From Labrenzia sp. OB1 (GTDB taxonomy: Bacteria > Pseudomonadota > Alphaproteobacteria > Rhizobiales > Stappiaceae), in assembly GCF_001624695.1 (NCBI RefSeq), contig NZ_JSEP01000013.1, positions 62,001 through 126,000 of the forward strand: a DNA stretch of 64,000 bases. Reading direction: 5' to 3'. The notes below the pieces were generated by a model. That model had not been told where the DNA came from, searched no databases, and saw only the letters and a program-made list of their open reading frames with translations. Made by a program: the position numbers and the translations under genes. This document shows, one piece after another, positions 33,267-42,618 of this stretch (the first letter of the stretch is position 1; each line of letters opens with the position of its first letter).

Positions 33267-36200
33267 CTATTTTGCCGGCTGACGCGAGACGCCGGAAGCG
33301 GGATCTGCCGTCTGGTTTGAACCGGGGGCTGGTTGCTGTCCTTCCTGAGAGGTTGCCGTGGCAGACGAATGCAATTTTCTTGCATAGATCCTCGTATGTT
33401 CTTTTCCAACATTCGCGGAGTCGAGCAGGCCTTTCACTTCTGACGCAACTGCTTTTATGCTGGCGTCCGGCTGGTGCTTTTGAAGGTAATCGTCAATCAT
33501 CTTCCTTGGGTCGCTATCAATCTTTTCCGGATCGGGGAAACCCTGCAAGAAGGCTTCGGCGGAGCCAAGTGCGATCACCTTCGCGTCATCGATCTGGGGC
33601 GAGCTTTCGGCTTTGTGTTCGAAGTCTCTTGAAATCCAGCCAAACCAGCTCGCCAAGAGATCGAGGAAGTCCACAGTGTAGTTGATCTCGCGCATTCTCG
33701 CGGAGGCAAACCGCATCCGGTTCATGAAACGTTTGATGGCCCGGGGTGTCCCATTGATACCCTCGATAACCTTGTTTGCGTCCTTGAGCGCGGTGGTAAA
33801 TGTCTCCGGATCGTAAGTTACGTTTTTGGCAATCGAATAGGCGCGCCTCAGATAGATCCACACTGCCGCAAGCGCCAGCAAAAGCACGAGCGGTACCAGG
33901 ATCCAGAGTTCCTCGTAGCGCCACACCGGTTCAATCGGACCGGGCGAAGGTTCGATGCCATCGAGTTCCTGGTTCTCAAAGACTTCCGTTGCCGTTGGTT
34001 GTTCCAGATTTTGGCGCGTGCCGGGCGCGCCTTCTTCGGTCTGTAGGGACGTTCGCAGGGTTTCGCCGCCGGTTTCAATCGGAACCGCAGCCACAGGCAG
34101 GAGTTCTTCAGCCTGGGGCTCCGGCCGGGCGGCAATCCTTTCGTAGAGGCCTCCGCCGTAGATCCAGAACGCCCAGAGCAGCGCTCCGATACAGCTGTAT
34201 TGCAGCGCAATCAATGCTCCCCTGTAACCAAGAGAAATTGCCGGCTTCAGTTTCGTCAACCACCTTTGGTTCGAGGCACTTGGTTCTTGCACCTCGACCG
34301 GACGGCCCTGTACGAGTGCTGCGGCTGCCTCCGGTGTCATGGGCGGGATGGTGATTTCGAGGTTGATCAGCTTTTCCATGTAGTGACGGGCATAGGCGCG
34401 CCGCTTGGTGGTATCACCTTTTTCGAAATGAAACGGGATCTCCCTGTCGGGGATGCCGTCGGCTATATGCTTCAGTTCCTCGCCGATGGAGTGTTCGACC
34501 TGGGCTCTGTCGAACCCCATGACCACGATGCAGTCGCCGACGGACATGAAGTAATTGACGGCTTCGAATATGGACAACACGGAACTCGCCTGGCAGCGGT
34601 CGAGATCGTCGATGAAAATGACCAGTCCAGGGACGCCCGGCATACGCAGGGCGCGGCAGACCTCGCCGAAGGCCTTGCCGAAGTTGTAACGGAAGCTGAG
34701 TTTGTCCTGAAAATCGGTGATCCGGGCAAGTGACGAAAAGTTTTTCAGAAGCTTTGCCGGTTTTGCCGGCAGGGCAATCCAGAGAGTGCGTAGCCAGTAA
34801 ATCAGGCCGGCAACCGGAACAGCCGTTACAACTATCCCTCTGAAAGTGAGACCATCCTCTGTCGAGAGTGTTCCTTCAAACTCCTTGAACTTCTGCTGCA
34901 GCCACAATACCTGCTCGTCCGTGATGGCAAAGGCGACGAGAACCACCGCGAGAGCGGCGAGGAGAGCCACCGGGAACATCGTCATAAATTGTGCCTGGAG
35001 CCTGGGTGCTATGAGCCGGGTACGGAAGTACAGGCCGCGCCAACTCCAGATGCTGGGAATGGCGCGAGTCCGTACTGCCTCGAACAAGGCAGCCAGCAGA
35101 TGTTCCTCATTCTGGTGATGCCAGGCATTGAACCAGACGGCTGAGGTACCGCGCTGTTTCAATTCCTGCCACAGAAGGTTCATGAACGAGCTTTTGCCGG
35201 ACCCCCAGCCGCCGGCGACGCCCAGAACGAGGGGCGGTTCCGTCTGGGTGTTTCTGAGAAAGAGCGAGACCTGGTTTGCAAGCTGTTGCAGGCCGAGGAC
35301 ATCTTCGTCCTCCCAGCCGATTTCCCGGTCCGACTTTCCCGCGGCGATAGGCTGCGATCTGTTGCCTCGGATGATCCACCATTTGCGGAGATAGTAGAAA
35401 CAGACCAGCAATGCGGAAAGACAGAGAACAATCGAAACATATGAAAAGACCGGTGCTCCGGCTGCCCACGGTACATGTTTCCACTCACCGATACCTTCCT
35501 GGCCCGGCTCGGGAAGAGAGACTGTCTTGTAGAGCACTCCATGCGACGGGGCCCCGTCAAAAGTTGGCCGTCCGACGGCAACGGCGTAGTTGCGCGCACG
35601 GTCGATGCGGACATCGCTCAAGGCCGGAGCATGATCTTCGCCGATTGTCCCGGCGGTCCACTGAAACCCTCCGTCGTGGCTGACAAGAACGCTTCCCTCA
35701 TCCCCCACCGTAATGCCCGTGGAGCCGTCGAAATAAACTGCTCGCAGGGACGCGGTTCCTGTTTGCGGAGCTTTGACTTCCAGCCAGTCGATTTCCGAAG
35801 CAATCCCTACAGATGCGGCGTTTGCTTGAGTCTCGGGCACGTCCGCGGCGGTTGATTGCGGACGAGAACCGGGACTGGCCGGTATACCCAGGTAAATGGC
35901 TCCTTCGTCGCCGACCGCGACGCGCATACCGTTCTCGCCCAGTTCGGTCGTGGCATTGATGGTTACAGGAAAAAAGCTGGAAATATTGACAGGCGTCCCG
36001 TTGTCGATCCATTGCAGACGATCAGGGCTGAAGAGGAGACGCGCCGCTGCGTCCAGAGCAGTTGGCTGAATCGATTGATCGTTTGCATAGGTCACGTCGA
36101 AGATAAAAATTTCTCCGTTGCTGGAGAACGCCAGTATTTTTGTCCCGTTTCCCGAAAAAGTCAGAGAGGTCAAATATCTTCCGACCGCCAGTGTTCCCTG

Positions 36201-37706
36201 TTCCAACTGGAGCGTTTCTTCGTTCCAGTCGAGACCTTCAATGGAAGCGAGCCTTTCACCGGTTGAAACACTCCATATTCCCAAGATGCCTCCTTCATAA
36301 GCGGATGCGATGAAGCGATTGTCCGGTGAAAACGCCGCGCCGAAAAATGCATTACGAATGCCGGACAATTGCCGGGACGTGCGTCCTGTTTCCGTATTCC
36401 AGATTGTTATCCTGCCATCGGCTGACGTGGTCAGGACACTCGAACCATCGGGAGAAAACCCGGCAAAACTCACAGGAGCCTGGTGTGAGAGAATTGATAG
36501 CTCACGCCCTGTGACTGCGTCCCACAGGACTGCGGTGCTGTCGTGGGAAGTGAGGATATGCCGACCGTCATTTGAAAGCGTTACTTTGCCAAGCGGCAGT
36601 TTTCCGGCGCGCAGTATTCCGAGCTGTTCGCCGTTGGTGCTGTCCCAGATACGTATGGTATTGTCTTCCGACGATGTCAGAAGTTTTTCCCCATCGGTAA
36701 AAAATTGAACCTTCGTTACTCTTCCCGAGAGGCTTTCGAGAACCGCGAGTTCATTTCCTGTCTCGCTATCCCAAATTCTTGCTGTGCCATCCTCGGAGGC
36801 GGTCGCGACACGCTGACCGGTGGGATCGAAGGTCGCGTCAAGAACAGTTGACCCATGCCCTTTGAACAATACCAGTTCATCGCCGGTTTCGGAGTCGGAC
36901 ACCGCGGCGGTGTTGTCCCGGGACACTGTAAGTATGCGCGTGCCGTCGGGAGAAAACTCGGCGTGCTGGTCGCCTCCTGTGTGGGACTGAAGCGCAGTGA
37001 GCCTGCTGCCCGATTGAACATCCCATACCTGGGTGGGGCCGAGATCGGAGTAAGTGAGGAAACGTGTACCATCCGGGGAGAAGGCAGCGCCTGTTGCCGA
37101 TGTCTGCCGATTTGGAAACTGATTTGCCAGACTGACAGAGGCAACTTCACCGCGTTGTAGCGTGTCAGTCTGTTCCCACTTTTCGTTCTGATAGAAAAAG
37201 ACCTTGCCTTCGACACCTATAGCACCCAGGTGCCTGCGATCCGCGCTGAGGAAAAGCCGGTCCACGATGATGTCGGACAGGTCCGATCCCTCTTCCGTGC
37301 TGATACGCCATGGGAATGCTCCCGGCGTTTTGAGGAGGTTCTTAATCGGTTGATCTTGCGTTCCCCATTTCTCCAGCCGAGCTCTGTGAAACAGCTGGTC
37401 CTTGGGACCGACGGGTAAAAAATCGTGACGGGCGTAAGCCGGTTCGTGGTCGCGGTTCAAAAGAGGAGGCAACCAGGAAGCGCCGGTCGTGTCGTAAAAG
37501 GGACTACCGATCGGCTTGGAGTTTGAGAAACCGTAAAAGGAGAGAACAGCAAAAAAGAGCGCCACCATCATGGCGATACCGGATCTCCCGAGTGGCTGGT
37601 CGAGGCGGGAATATAATGACGACCGACCGCTCGAAGAACCGGGATTGCCTGAGCCCGGGTCTTCGGGATCTGATTTCCTTCGGGGTGAAGATTGCGCTTC
37701 ACTCAT
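33267..37706 (-). CDS. WD40-KAP P-loop NTPase membrane fusion, 1479 aa
   Basis: A rare multi-domain protein. The N-terminus is polar, followed by a membrane segment at 43-61. Residues about 200-530 hold WD40 repeats (AFSPDGTRFLTYS, EFSPDGTRILTVS, TASEDGTARIWDSETG and others). Residues 640-730 resemble a YCF48-type propeller (AVYFDGSTGITVGDEGSVLVS). After a membrane segment near 752-770 comes a KAP NTPase: Walker A GGWGSGKS (832-839), two inserted membrane helices (about 907-924 and 955-975) and Walker B IFIDDLDRC (Asp1033-Asp1034). Two more membrane helices lie near 1160-1185 and 1262-1285. The ATG at 37706 has GGGGGAG upstream. KAP NTPases are linked to membrane-bound signalling and phage exclusion (F-plasmid PifA). 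A single-gene sensor-switch is inferred. Confidence 0.85.
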   Translation of the reverse strand: MSEAQSSPRRKSDPEDPGSGNPGSSSGRSSLYSRLDQPLGRSGIAMMVALFFAVLSFYGFSNSKPIGSPFYDTTGASWLPPLLNRDHEPAYARHDFLPVGPKDQLFHRARLEKWGTQDQPIKNLLKTPGAFPWRISTEEGSDLSDIIVDRLFLSADRRHLGAIGVEGKVFFYQNEKWEQTDTLQRGEVASVSLANQFPNRQTSATGAAFSPDGTRFLTYSDLGPTQVWDVQSGSRLTALQSHTGGDQHAEFSPDGTRILTVSRDNTAAVSDSETGDELVLFKGHGSTVLDATFDPTGQRVATASEDGTARIWDSETGNELAVLESLSGRVTKVQFFTDGEKLLTSSEDNTIRIWDSTNGEQLGILRAGKLPLGKVTLSNDGRHILTSHDSTAVLWDAVTGRELSILSHQAPVSFAGFSPDGSSVLTTSADGRITIWNTETGRTSRQLSGIRNAFFGAAFSPDNRFIASAYEGGILGIWSVSTGERLASIEGLDWNEETLQLEQGTLAVGRYLTSLTFSGNGTKILAFSSNGEIFIFDVTYANDQSIQPTALDAAARLLFSPDRLQWIDNGTPVNISSFFPVTINATTELGENGMRVAVGDEGAIYLGIPASPGSRPQSTAADVPETQANAASVGIASEIDWLEVKAPQTGTASLRAVYFDGSTGITVGDEGSVLVSHDGGFQWTAGTIGEDHAPALSDVRIDRARNYAVAVGRPTFDGAPSHGVLYKTVSLPEPGQEGIGEWKHVPWAAGAPVFSYVSIVLCLSALLVCFYYLRKWWIIRGNRSQPIAAGKSDREIGWEDEDVLGLQQLANQVSLFLRNTQTEPPLVLGVAGGWGSGKSSFMNLLWQELKQRGTSAVWFNAWHHQNEEHLLAALFEAVRTRAIPSIWSWRGLYFRTRLIAPRLQAQFMTMFPVALLAALAVVLVAFAITDEQVLWLQQKFKEFEGTLSTEDGLTFRGIVVTAVPVAGLIYWLRTLWIALPAKPAKLLKNFSSLARITDFQDKLSFRYNFGKAFGEVCRALRMPGVPGLVIFIDDLDRCQASSVLSIFEAVNYFMSVGDCIVVMGFDRAQVEHSIGEELKHIADGIPDREIPFHFEKGDTTKRRAYARHYMEKLINLEITIPPMTPEAAAALVQGRPVEVQEPSASNQRWLTKLKPAISLGYRGALIALQYSCIGALLWAFWIYGGGLYERIAARPEPQAEELLPVAAVPIETGGETLRTSLQTEEGAPGTRQNLEQPTATEVFENQELDGIEPSPGPIEPVWRYEELWILVPLVLLLALAAVWIYLRRAYSIAKNVTYDPETFTTALKDANKVIEGINGTPRAIKRFMNRMRFASARMREINYTVDFLDLLASWFGWISRDFEHKAESSPQIDDAKVIALGSAEAFLQGFPDPEKIDSDPRKMIDDYLQKHQPDASIKAVASEVKGLLDSANVGKEHTRIYARKLHSSATATSQEGQQPAPGSNQTADPASGVSRQPAK

Positions 37707-37885
37707 GACGCTCCCCCATGGTTTCACCATGCCGGCGTGTTGAAATATCTAATTCAAATAAGAAGCGCGGGAAAACTGCTGCGCGCTCGTTCGCAAGTAT
37801 AAACTCTTTTGGTGTGAAAATTCAAAATTAACGCCAGGCAGTCGAATCTCGGGTCATCCAACGAAATGGCAGGCGGAAATACTTC

Positions 37886-38797
37886 TCAGGGCACCGCCCC
37901 CCGGGCCCTGACGTAAATCGCCCGGATCGACGTTGTCGCGCAGATGAAGAGGCGATTGCGTTTCGGGCCGCCGAAACAGAGGTTGGCGACCACTTCGTCC
38001 AGCAGGATCTTGCCGAGCAGGGTGCCGTCGGGGGCGAAGCAGTGAATGCCGTCGCCGGCCGAGGACCAGATATTGCCGTTCGTATCGACGCGGAAGCCGT
38101 CGAAAACGCCCTGCTCGCAGAAGACAAAGTCCTCACCCGCCCCAAGAGCCGTGCCGCCTGCTTCGACCGGATAGCGGCGGATTCTGGGTGTGTGGTCGGG
38201 GAAGTGGGATCTGCCTGTATCGGAGACATACAGAAATGCTTCGTCCGGCGTGAAGGCGAGGCCGTTGGGCTGTTTCATGTCATCGATGACGCGGGAGATA
38301 TTGCCGCCCGGATCGATCCGGTAGGCATGCCGCCCGTCCTGCTCCATCGGAGCTGCATCGCCCTCATAGTCGCTGTCGATGCCGTAGGACGGGTCGGTGA
38401 ACCAGACCGAACCGTCCGATTTCACCACGACGTCGTTCGGGGAATTGAAGCGTTTGCCATTGAAACTGTCGGCAAGGATCGTCTTCGAGCCATCGACCTC
38501 GTAGCGGCTGACACAGCGGCCCTGGTGTTCGCAGGCGATCAGCCGGCCGAGACCGTCGACGCAGTGGCCGTTGTGATTGCAGCAAGGCTGTTCGAACGTG
38601 GCGACGGCGCCGTTCATCTCGTCCCAGCGCATGATCCGGTTGTTGGGAATGTCAGACCAGACAAGATATCGACCGGCGGCGAGATAGGCCGGACCTTCCG
38701 TCCAGCGGCCGCCCGTCCAGAGCGTGTCGGGCCCGGCGTTCTTGTGGATCAGTCCGGCGAACCGGTCGTCGCGGATTTCGTAGTCTTTGCCGCTCAT
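37886..38797 (-). CDS. SMP-30/gluconolactonase-family lactonase
   Basis: 303 residues, six-bladed propeller. TEGPAYLAAGRYLVWSDIPNNRI holds the first metal-binding Glu, RFNSPNDVVV holds the conserved Asn-Asp, and QPNGLAFTPDEAFLYVSDTGR holds the second Asn and the catalytic Asp. It should hydrolyse an aldonolactone to the sugar acid. It is the last gene of the second ABC operon, 10 bases after the permease stop, with GGGAGG before the ATG. It implies that a sugar from this importer is oxidised to a lactone, although no dehydrogenase is in the operon. Confidence 0.9.
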   Translation of the reverse strand: MSGKDYEIRDDRFAGLIHKNAGPDTLWTGGRWTEGPAYLAAGRYLVWSDIPNNRIMRWDEMNGAVATFEQPCCNHNGHCVDGLGRLIACEHQGRCVSRYEVDGSKTILADSFNGKRFNSPNDVVVKSDGSVWFTDPSYGIDSDYEGDAAPMEQDGRHAYRIDPGGNISRVIDDMKQPNGLAFTPDEAFLYVSDTGRSHFPDHTPRIRRYPVEAGGTALGAGEDFVFCEQGVFDGFRVDTNGNIWSSAGDGIHCFAPDGTLLGKILLDEVVANLCFGGPKRNRLFICATTSIRAIYVRARGAVP

Positions 38798-38807
38798 GAT
38801 GCCTCCC

Positions 38808-39758
38808 TCAGGACGTGATGCGCTGGTTGCGCCCGTAGACCAGCAGCATACCGATGATCACGCTGCCGTAAATGATCTGCCGTCCGGCTTCCGGCATTTG
38901 CATGATCGACAGGACGGAATTGAGCAGCACGATGAGTATGACGCCGATGAGCGTTCCGATATAGCGGCCCTTGCCGCCGAGAATATGCGTGCCGCCGAGA
39001 ACGACGGCGGCGATGGCAGGCAGCAGGAAGGCGTTGCCCATACCCTGGTATGCCTTGGCCGAATATCCGGCCAGAAGCACGCCGGCGATGGCCGCGCACA
39101 GGCTGGAAACGACGAAGGCGCCGATGATGACCGAGCGGGTGCGGATACCGGACAGATAGGCTGCGCGCTCACGCGAGCCGGTGGCGTAGATCGAGCGGCC
39201 GAAGCCGGTTCGTGTCAGCACCAGCATGATGATGAGCGAAACCGCCGCCCAAACAACGATTGCGGCCGGGATGCCGAGGATCTTGTCCTTGGCGAGAAAC
39301 AGCATCAGGGGCGTGGCCTTGTCCTGCGGCGCGAAACCGCCAGTCTGGGCGACCATCAGGCCGCGCAGGACCGTATCGACGCCCAGGGTGAAAATCATCG
39401 AGGGAATGCGCAGATAGGCGACCCCGAAACCGTTCAGCAACCCGACCGCGAGCCCGACCGCAAGAGCCGTCGGCAGGGCAAGGTCACCGCCGACGGCCGT
39501 TGCCGTCATGGCGGCGGCGGTCAGCGTCCAGGGGATGGAAAGGTCGATATGACCGAGCAGGATGACCATCATCATGCCTGCGGCGCAAATGCCGAGAAAG
39601 GACCCGGTCTGCAGTTGTTGCAGAAGGTAGTTCGCGGACAGCAGCGGTGCGGTTCCGGTGGTCGACAGCGTATAGGCCGTTCCCGCAATCAGGATGACCA
39701 CGATGAAGAGCGAGGCAATGACGATTGGCCGGTTTTCGATAGAAATAGACATGCGCAT
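38808..39758 (-). CDS. Sugar ABC transporter permease (second of pair)
   Basis: 316 residues, ribose-type permease. The signature GHIDLSIPWTLTAAA lies near residue 75 and GGTHILGGKGRYIGTLIGV near 260. Start choice is uncertain: an ATG at 39776 and another at 39752 are in frame; I prefer 39758 because GAGGAA lies about 10 bases upstream. It probably forms a heterodimer with the permease encoded just before it, since both share one ATPase. Confidence 0.9.
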   Translation of the reverse strand: MRMSISIENRPIVIASLFIVVILIAGTAYTLSTTGTAPLLSANYLLQQLQTGSFLGICAAGMMMVILLGHIDLSIPWTLTAAAMTATAVGGDLALPTALAVGLAVGLLNGFGVAYLRIPSMIFTLGVDTVLRGLMVAQTGGFAPQDKATPLMLFLAKDKILGIPAAIVVWAAVSLIIMLVLTRTGFGRSIYATGSRERAAYLSGIRTRSVIIGAFVVSSLCAAIAGVLLAGYSAKAYQGMGNAFLLPAIAAVVLGGTHILGGKGRYIGTLIGVILIVLLNSVLSIMQMPEAGRQIIYGSVIIGMLLVYGRNQRITS

Positions 39759-39783
39759 TCTGGGTCGGTTCCTCATGAACAGG

Positions 39784-40830
39784 CTATCTGAAGAGATCGA
39801 GCTGGTTTTTTACCCGCAGCGTCCGGAACGCTCCGAAAGACACGGCTGTGAGCAGGACGAGACCTTCGATCAGGGGCTGCAGCAGCGGGTCGATGTCGAG
39901 AATCCGGAAGTAGAAGGAAATCACGCGCAGGATCATTGCCCCTATCAGGCTGCCGATGGCGCCGCCCGTACCGCCGAGCAGGGACGTGCCGCCCAGAACC
40001 ACGGCGGCGATCGAATTCAGCGTGTAGGCGCCGGCCTGCTGGATATCCGCGTTGCCGGACGAGGTCTGTATGGCCAGGTACAGGCCGCCGCAGGCTGCGA
40101 AAAACCCGCCAAGCGTAAACGCGGCGATCTTGGCCCGGTTGATCGGAAGGCCGGACATATAGGCTGCGCCTTCCGCAGAGCCGATGGCGTAGACCGTACG
40201 CCCGGTCACCGAGCGGCGGAACGGCAGCCAGACGAAGATCGCAACGAAGAGCACCAAGAGGAACGGCACCGGGATATCGGCGAATGGACGCAGCCACCAG
40301 GCATCGCCGCCGTCCGCGAAGCCGTAGGTGTCGGCCAGGTCCCAGACCGAATTGGTGAGCGCCCAACCCAGGTCGCCATCCACGTTGCCGCCGGGTTCCG
40401 GTCTGATCAACAAGGCAAGGCCCATGGCGATGGCACCTGTCGCGAGTGTCGCGATGATTGGCTGGATGCGGCCGTAAACGACGATCAGGCCGTTCATCAG
40501 CCCAAACATTGTGCCGGTGAGCAGGGTGAGGCCCATGCCGAGCAGGATCTGCGCCGGCGAACCGTTCAGCAGCAAGGAAGCGACACAGTTGGTCAGGGTC
40601 ATCACCGCGCCGACGGACAGATCCAGCCCGCCCAGAAGAACCGGCAGCGTCTGCGCCATGGCGACAAAGGCAATGGCAACGGTCTCGTTGGAGTTCTGAA
40701 TGGCCACGGCGGAAGAAAAACCGCGCGGGTGCATCATGTTGTAAGTGAGATAGAGGGCAAGCAAAAGGAGGACCGCGGTGGCAAATCCCATGTTCTGCGA
40801 CACGCCGCGTTTCAAGGACACCATCTGCAT
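39784..40830 (-). CDS. Sugar ABC transporter permease (first of pair)
   Basis: 348 residues, ribose-type permease. The signature GGLDLSVGAVMTLTN lies near residue 68 and LGGTSLLGGTGGAIGSLIGA near 280. A loop of about 45 residues between membrane segments (RPEPGGNVDGDLGWALTN through WWLRPFADIP) is an insert relative to RbsC and may contact the binding protein. The ATG at 40830 overlaps the ATPase stop as TGATG. Confidence 0.92.
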   Translation of the reverse strand: MQMVSLKRGVSQNMGFATAVLLLLALYLTYNMMHPRGFSSAVAIQNSNETVAIAFVAMAQTLPVLLGGLDLSVGAVMTLTNCVASLLLNGSPAQILLGMGLTLLTGTMFGLMNGLIVVYGRIQPIIATLATGAIAMGLALLIRPEPGGNVDGDLGWALTNSVWDLADTYGFADGGDAWWLRPFADIPVPFLLVLFVAIFVWLPFRRSVTGRTVYAIGSAEGAAYMSGLPINRAKIAAFTLGGFFAACGGLYLAIQTSSGNADIQQAGAYTLNSIAAVVLGGTSLLGGTGGAIGSLIGAMILRVISFYFRILDIDPLLQPLIEGLVLLTAVSFGAFRTLRVKNQLDLFR

Positions 40831-42353
40831 CAAGCTGCCTCGATCCCGATGTTGAGCGAAGCGGCGACCAGGCTTTCCTCGGTGATCGCGTCACCCTCCT
40901 GCTCGCTGACGACACGGCCGGCGTAAAGCACGGAGACCCGGTCGCAACAGCCGATCAGCTCCGCATAGTCGGACGAGTAGAAGAGGATCGCCTTGCCCTC
41001 GTTTGCGAGGCTGCGCATGAGTTTGTAGATCTCCTGTTTGGTGCCGACATCGATGCCGCGCGTGGGGTCGTTGAGCAGAACGATGTCCGGATTGATCATC
41101 AGCCATTTGGCGATCACCACCTTCTGCTGGTTGCCGCCGGATAGCGTCATGACGGGATCGGCCGGAGATCCGGCCTTGATCTGCAGTTTCGAAATTCCGG
41201 AAAGGATCTCGGCCCGAGCCTTTTTCGGATTGATGAACGGGCCGCTGGTAATATTGGCAAAGCTGGCGGCCAGAAGATTGTCCGCGATCGACATGCCGAG
41301 CATCAGACCTTCGGTCTTGCGATCTTCCGGCACCAGGGCCAGGCGTGTTGCCGCGGATTTGGCGGCGGCGGGCGAGGAGGGGATGCCTTTCGCGTCCCCG
41401 ATCCGGACGTCGCCCTCCACATCGCGCAGCACCCCGAAGAGCGCCAGCAGCAGTTCCTTCTGACCCTGTCCGTCCAGTCCTCCCAGACCGACAATCTCGC
41501 CGCGCCGGATCTCCAGGTCTATCCCGTTGAGACGCTTGCCCCACTTCAGACCCTTCACGCTCAAAAGCGGTGCGTCGCACAGAGCTTCCGGCGGCTGCGG
41601 CGGCCTGGGTGGGAACTGGGCCTCAACGTCCCGACCGATCATCAGGCGCACGATCTCGCCTTCGCTTCTTTCGCCCTTGGCGAAGGTCTCGATGTGCTGT
41701 CCGTTGCGGAAAACAGACAGAGTGTCGCACAGGGCGTCCACCTCATGCATCCGGTGCGAGATGAAGAGGCTGGCAACGCCCTTGTCCCGAAGATCGCCCA
41801 GAAGGTCATAGACGGTCTGAACGTCTCGGGATGTCAGGGCGGATGTTGCCTCGTCGAGAATGAGCACCTTGGGGTCGCGGCCGAGTGCCTTGGCGATTTC
41901 CACCATTTGCCGGCGGGACAGTGACAGCTCACGGACAAGCGCGTTGGGATCGATATCCTCGCAGCGGACCCGGGCAAGAAGGTATTCAGCGCGCCGCACC
42001 TGCGCGCGCCTGTCGATCAGGCCGAGGCGGCGCGGCGGGTGGGAGATGGAAATGTTGTCGGCCACCGAAAGATCGGGAACCAGCGAAAGCTCCTGGAACA
42101 TGCAGACAATCCCGGCTTCGTTGGCCGCCTGCGGGGAGGAAAAGGTTACCGGTTTGCCCTCCAGAAGGATCGTCCCCTCATCGGGTTGCAGGACGCCCGA
42201 CATGATCTTGATCATGGTGGACTTGCCGGCGCCGTTTTCGCCCAGGATGGCGTGAATGGAGCCGGATCGGCATTTGAAATCAACGCCTTCCAGGGCGCGG
42301 ATCCCGGCAAAGAATTTCGAAATGCCGCGATATTCGACTATGGCTTCGGTCAT
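40830..42353 (-). CDS. Sugar ABC transporter ATP-binding protein with altered second Walker B
   Basis: 507 residues with two NBDs. NBD1 is standard: Walker A GENGAGKST near 38-46, signature ELSLSRRQM, Walker B VLILDEATSAL. NBD2 keeps the signature TLSGGNQQK, but its Walker B reads IVLLNDPTRGIDV, where Asn-Asp replaces the usual Asp-Glu. NBD2 also lacks a standard Walker A (GGLDGQGQKE). If this is not a subfamily norm, only one ATP site would hydrolyse efficiently. It serves the two permease genes downstream. Confidence 0.93.
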   Translation of the reverse strand: MTEAIVEYRGISKFFAGIRALEGVDFKCRSGSIHAILGENGAGKSTMIKIMSGVLQPDEGTILLEGKPVTFSSPQAANEAGIVCMFQELSLVPDLSVADNISISHPPRRLGLIDRRAQVRRAEYLLARVRCEDIDPNALVRELSLSRRQMVEIAKALGRDPKVLILDEATSALTSRDVQTVYDLLGDLRDKGVASLFISHRMHEVDALCDTLSVFRNGQHIETFAKGERSEGEIVRLMIGRDVEAQFPPRPPQPPEALCDAPLLSVKGLKWGKRLNGIDLEIRRGEIVGLGGLDGQGQKELLLALFGVLRDVEGDVRIGDAKGIPSSPAAAKSAATRLALVPEDRKTEGLMLGMSIADNLLAASFANITSGPFINPKKARAEILSGISKLQIKAGSPADPVMTLSGGNQQKVVIAKWLMINPDIVLLNDPTRGIDVGTKQEIYKLMRSLANEGKAILFYSSDYAELIGCCDRVSVLYAGRVVSEQEGDAITEESLVAASLNIGIEAA

Positions 42354-42575
42354 GCGTTCAGGCCCGCCGGATCTGGAGCTCCCTTGAGTTCAATTGAACG
42401 TGGACAAGGTGCTCTACCACTTTGAAACGATCGACTTGCGGACGGTCGGCCGGTTACGAGCCTGCATCCGTAGATCTGGTTCAACCTGCCTTCATGCCGC
42501 CGGCATAAAGACAGAAAAGGTGACCGAATCCCGTCAGGGAAAAGGTCCCCTGCTTCGGGGTGCGTCCCCCGAAAA

Positions 42576-42603
42576 GCGGTTCCGGCGAGAAGACCGGAAC
42601 CGC
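42576..42603 (-). terminator. Hairpin after binding-protein gene
   Basis: Arms GCGGTTCCGG and CCGGAACCGC form a perfect 10-bp stem with an 8-base loop, 15 bases after the binding-protein stop. On the minus strand a short TTTTC follows. It probably lets most transcripts stop or be protected here and keeps ATPase and permease levels lower. Confidence 0.65.
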
Positions 42604-42618
42604 CTCAGCAGTGGTGTG

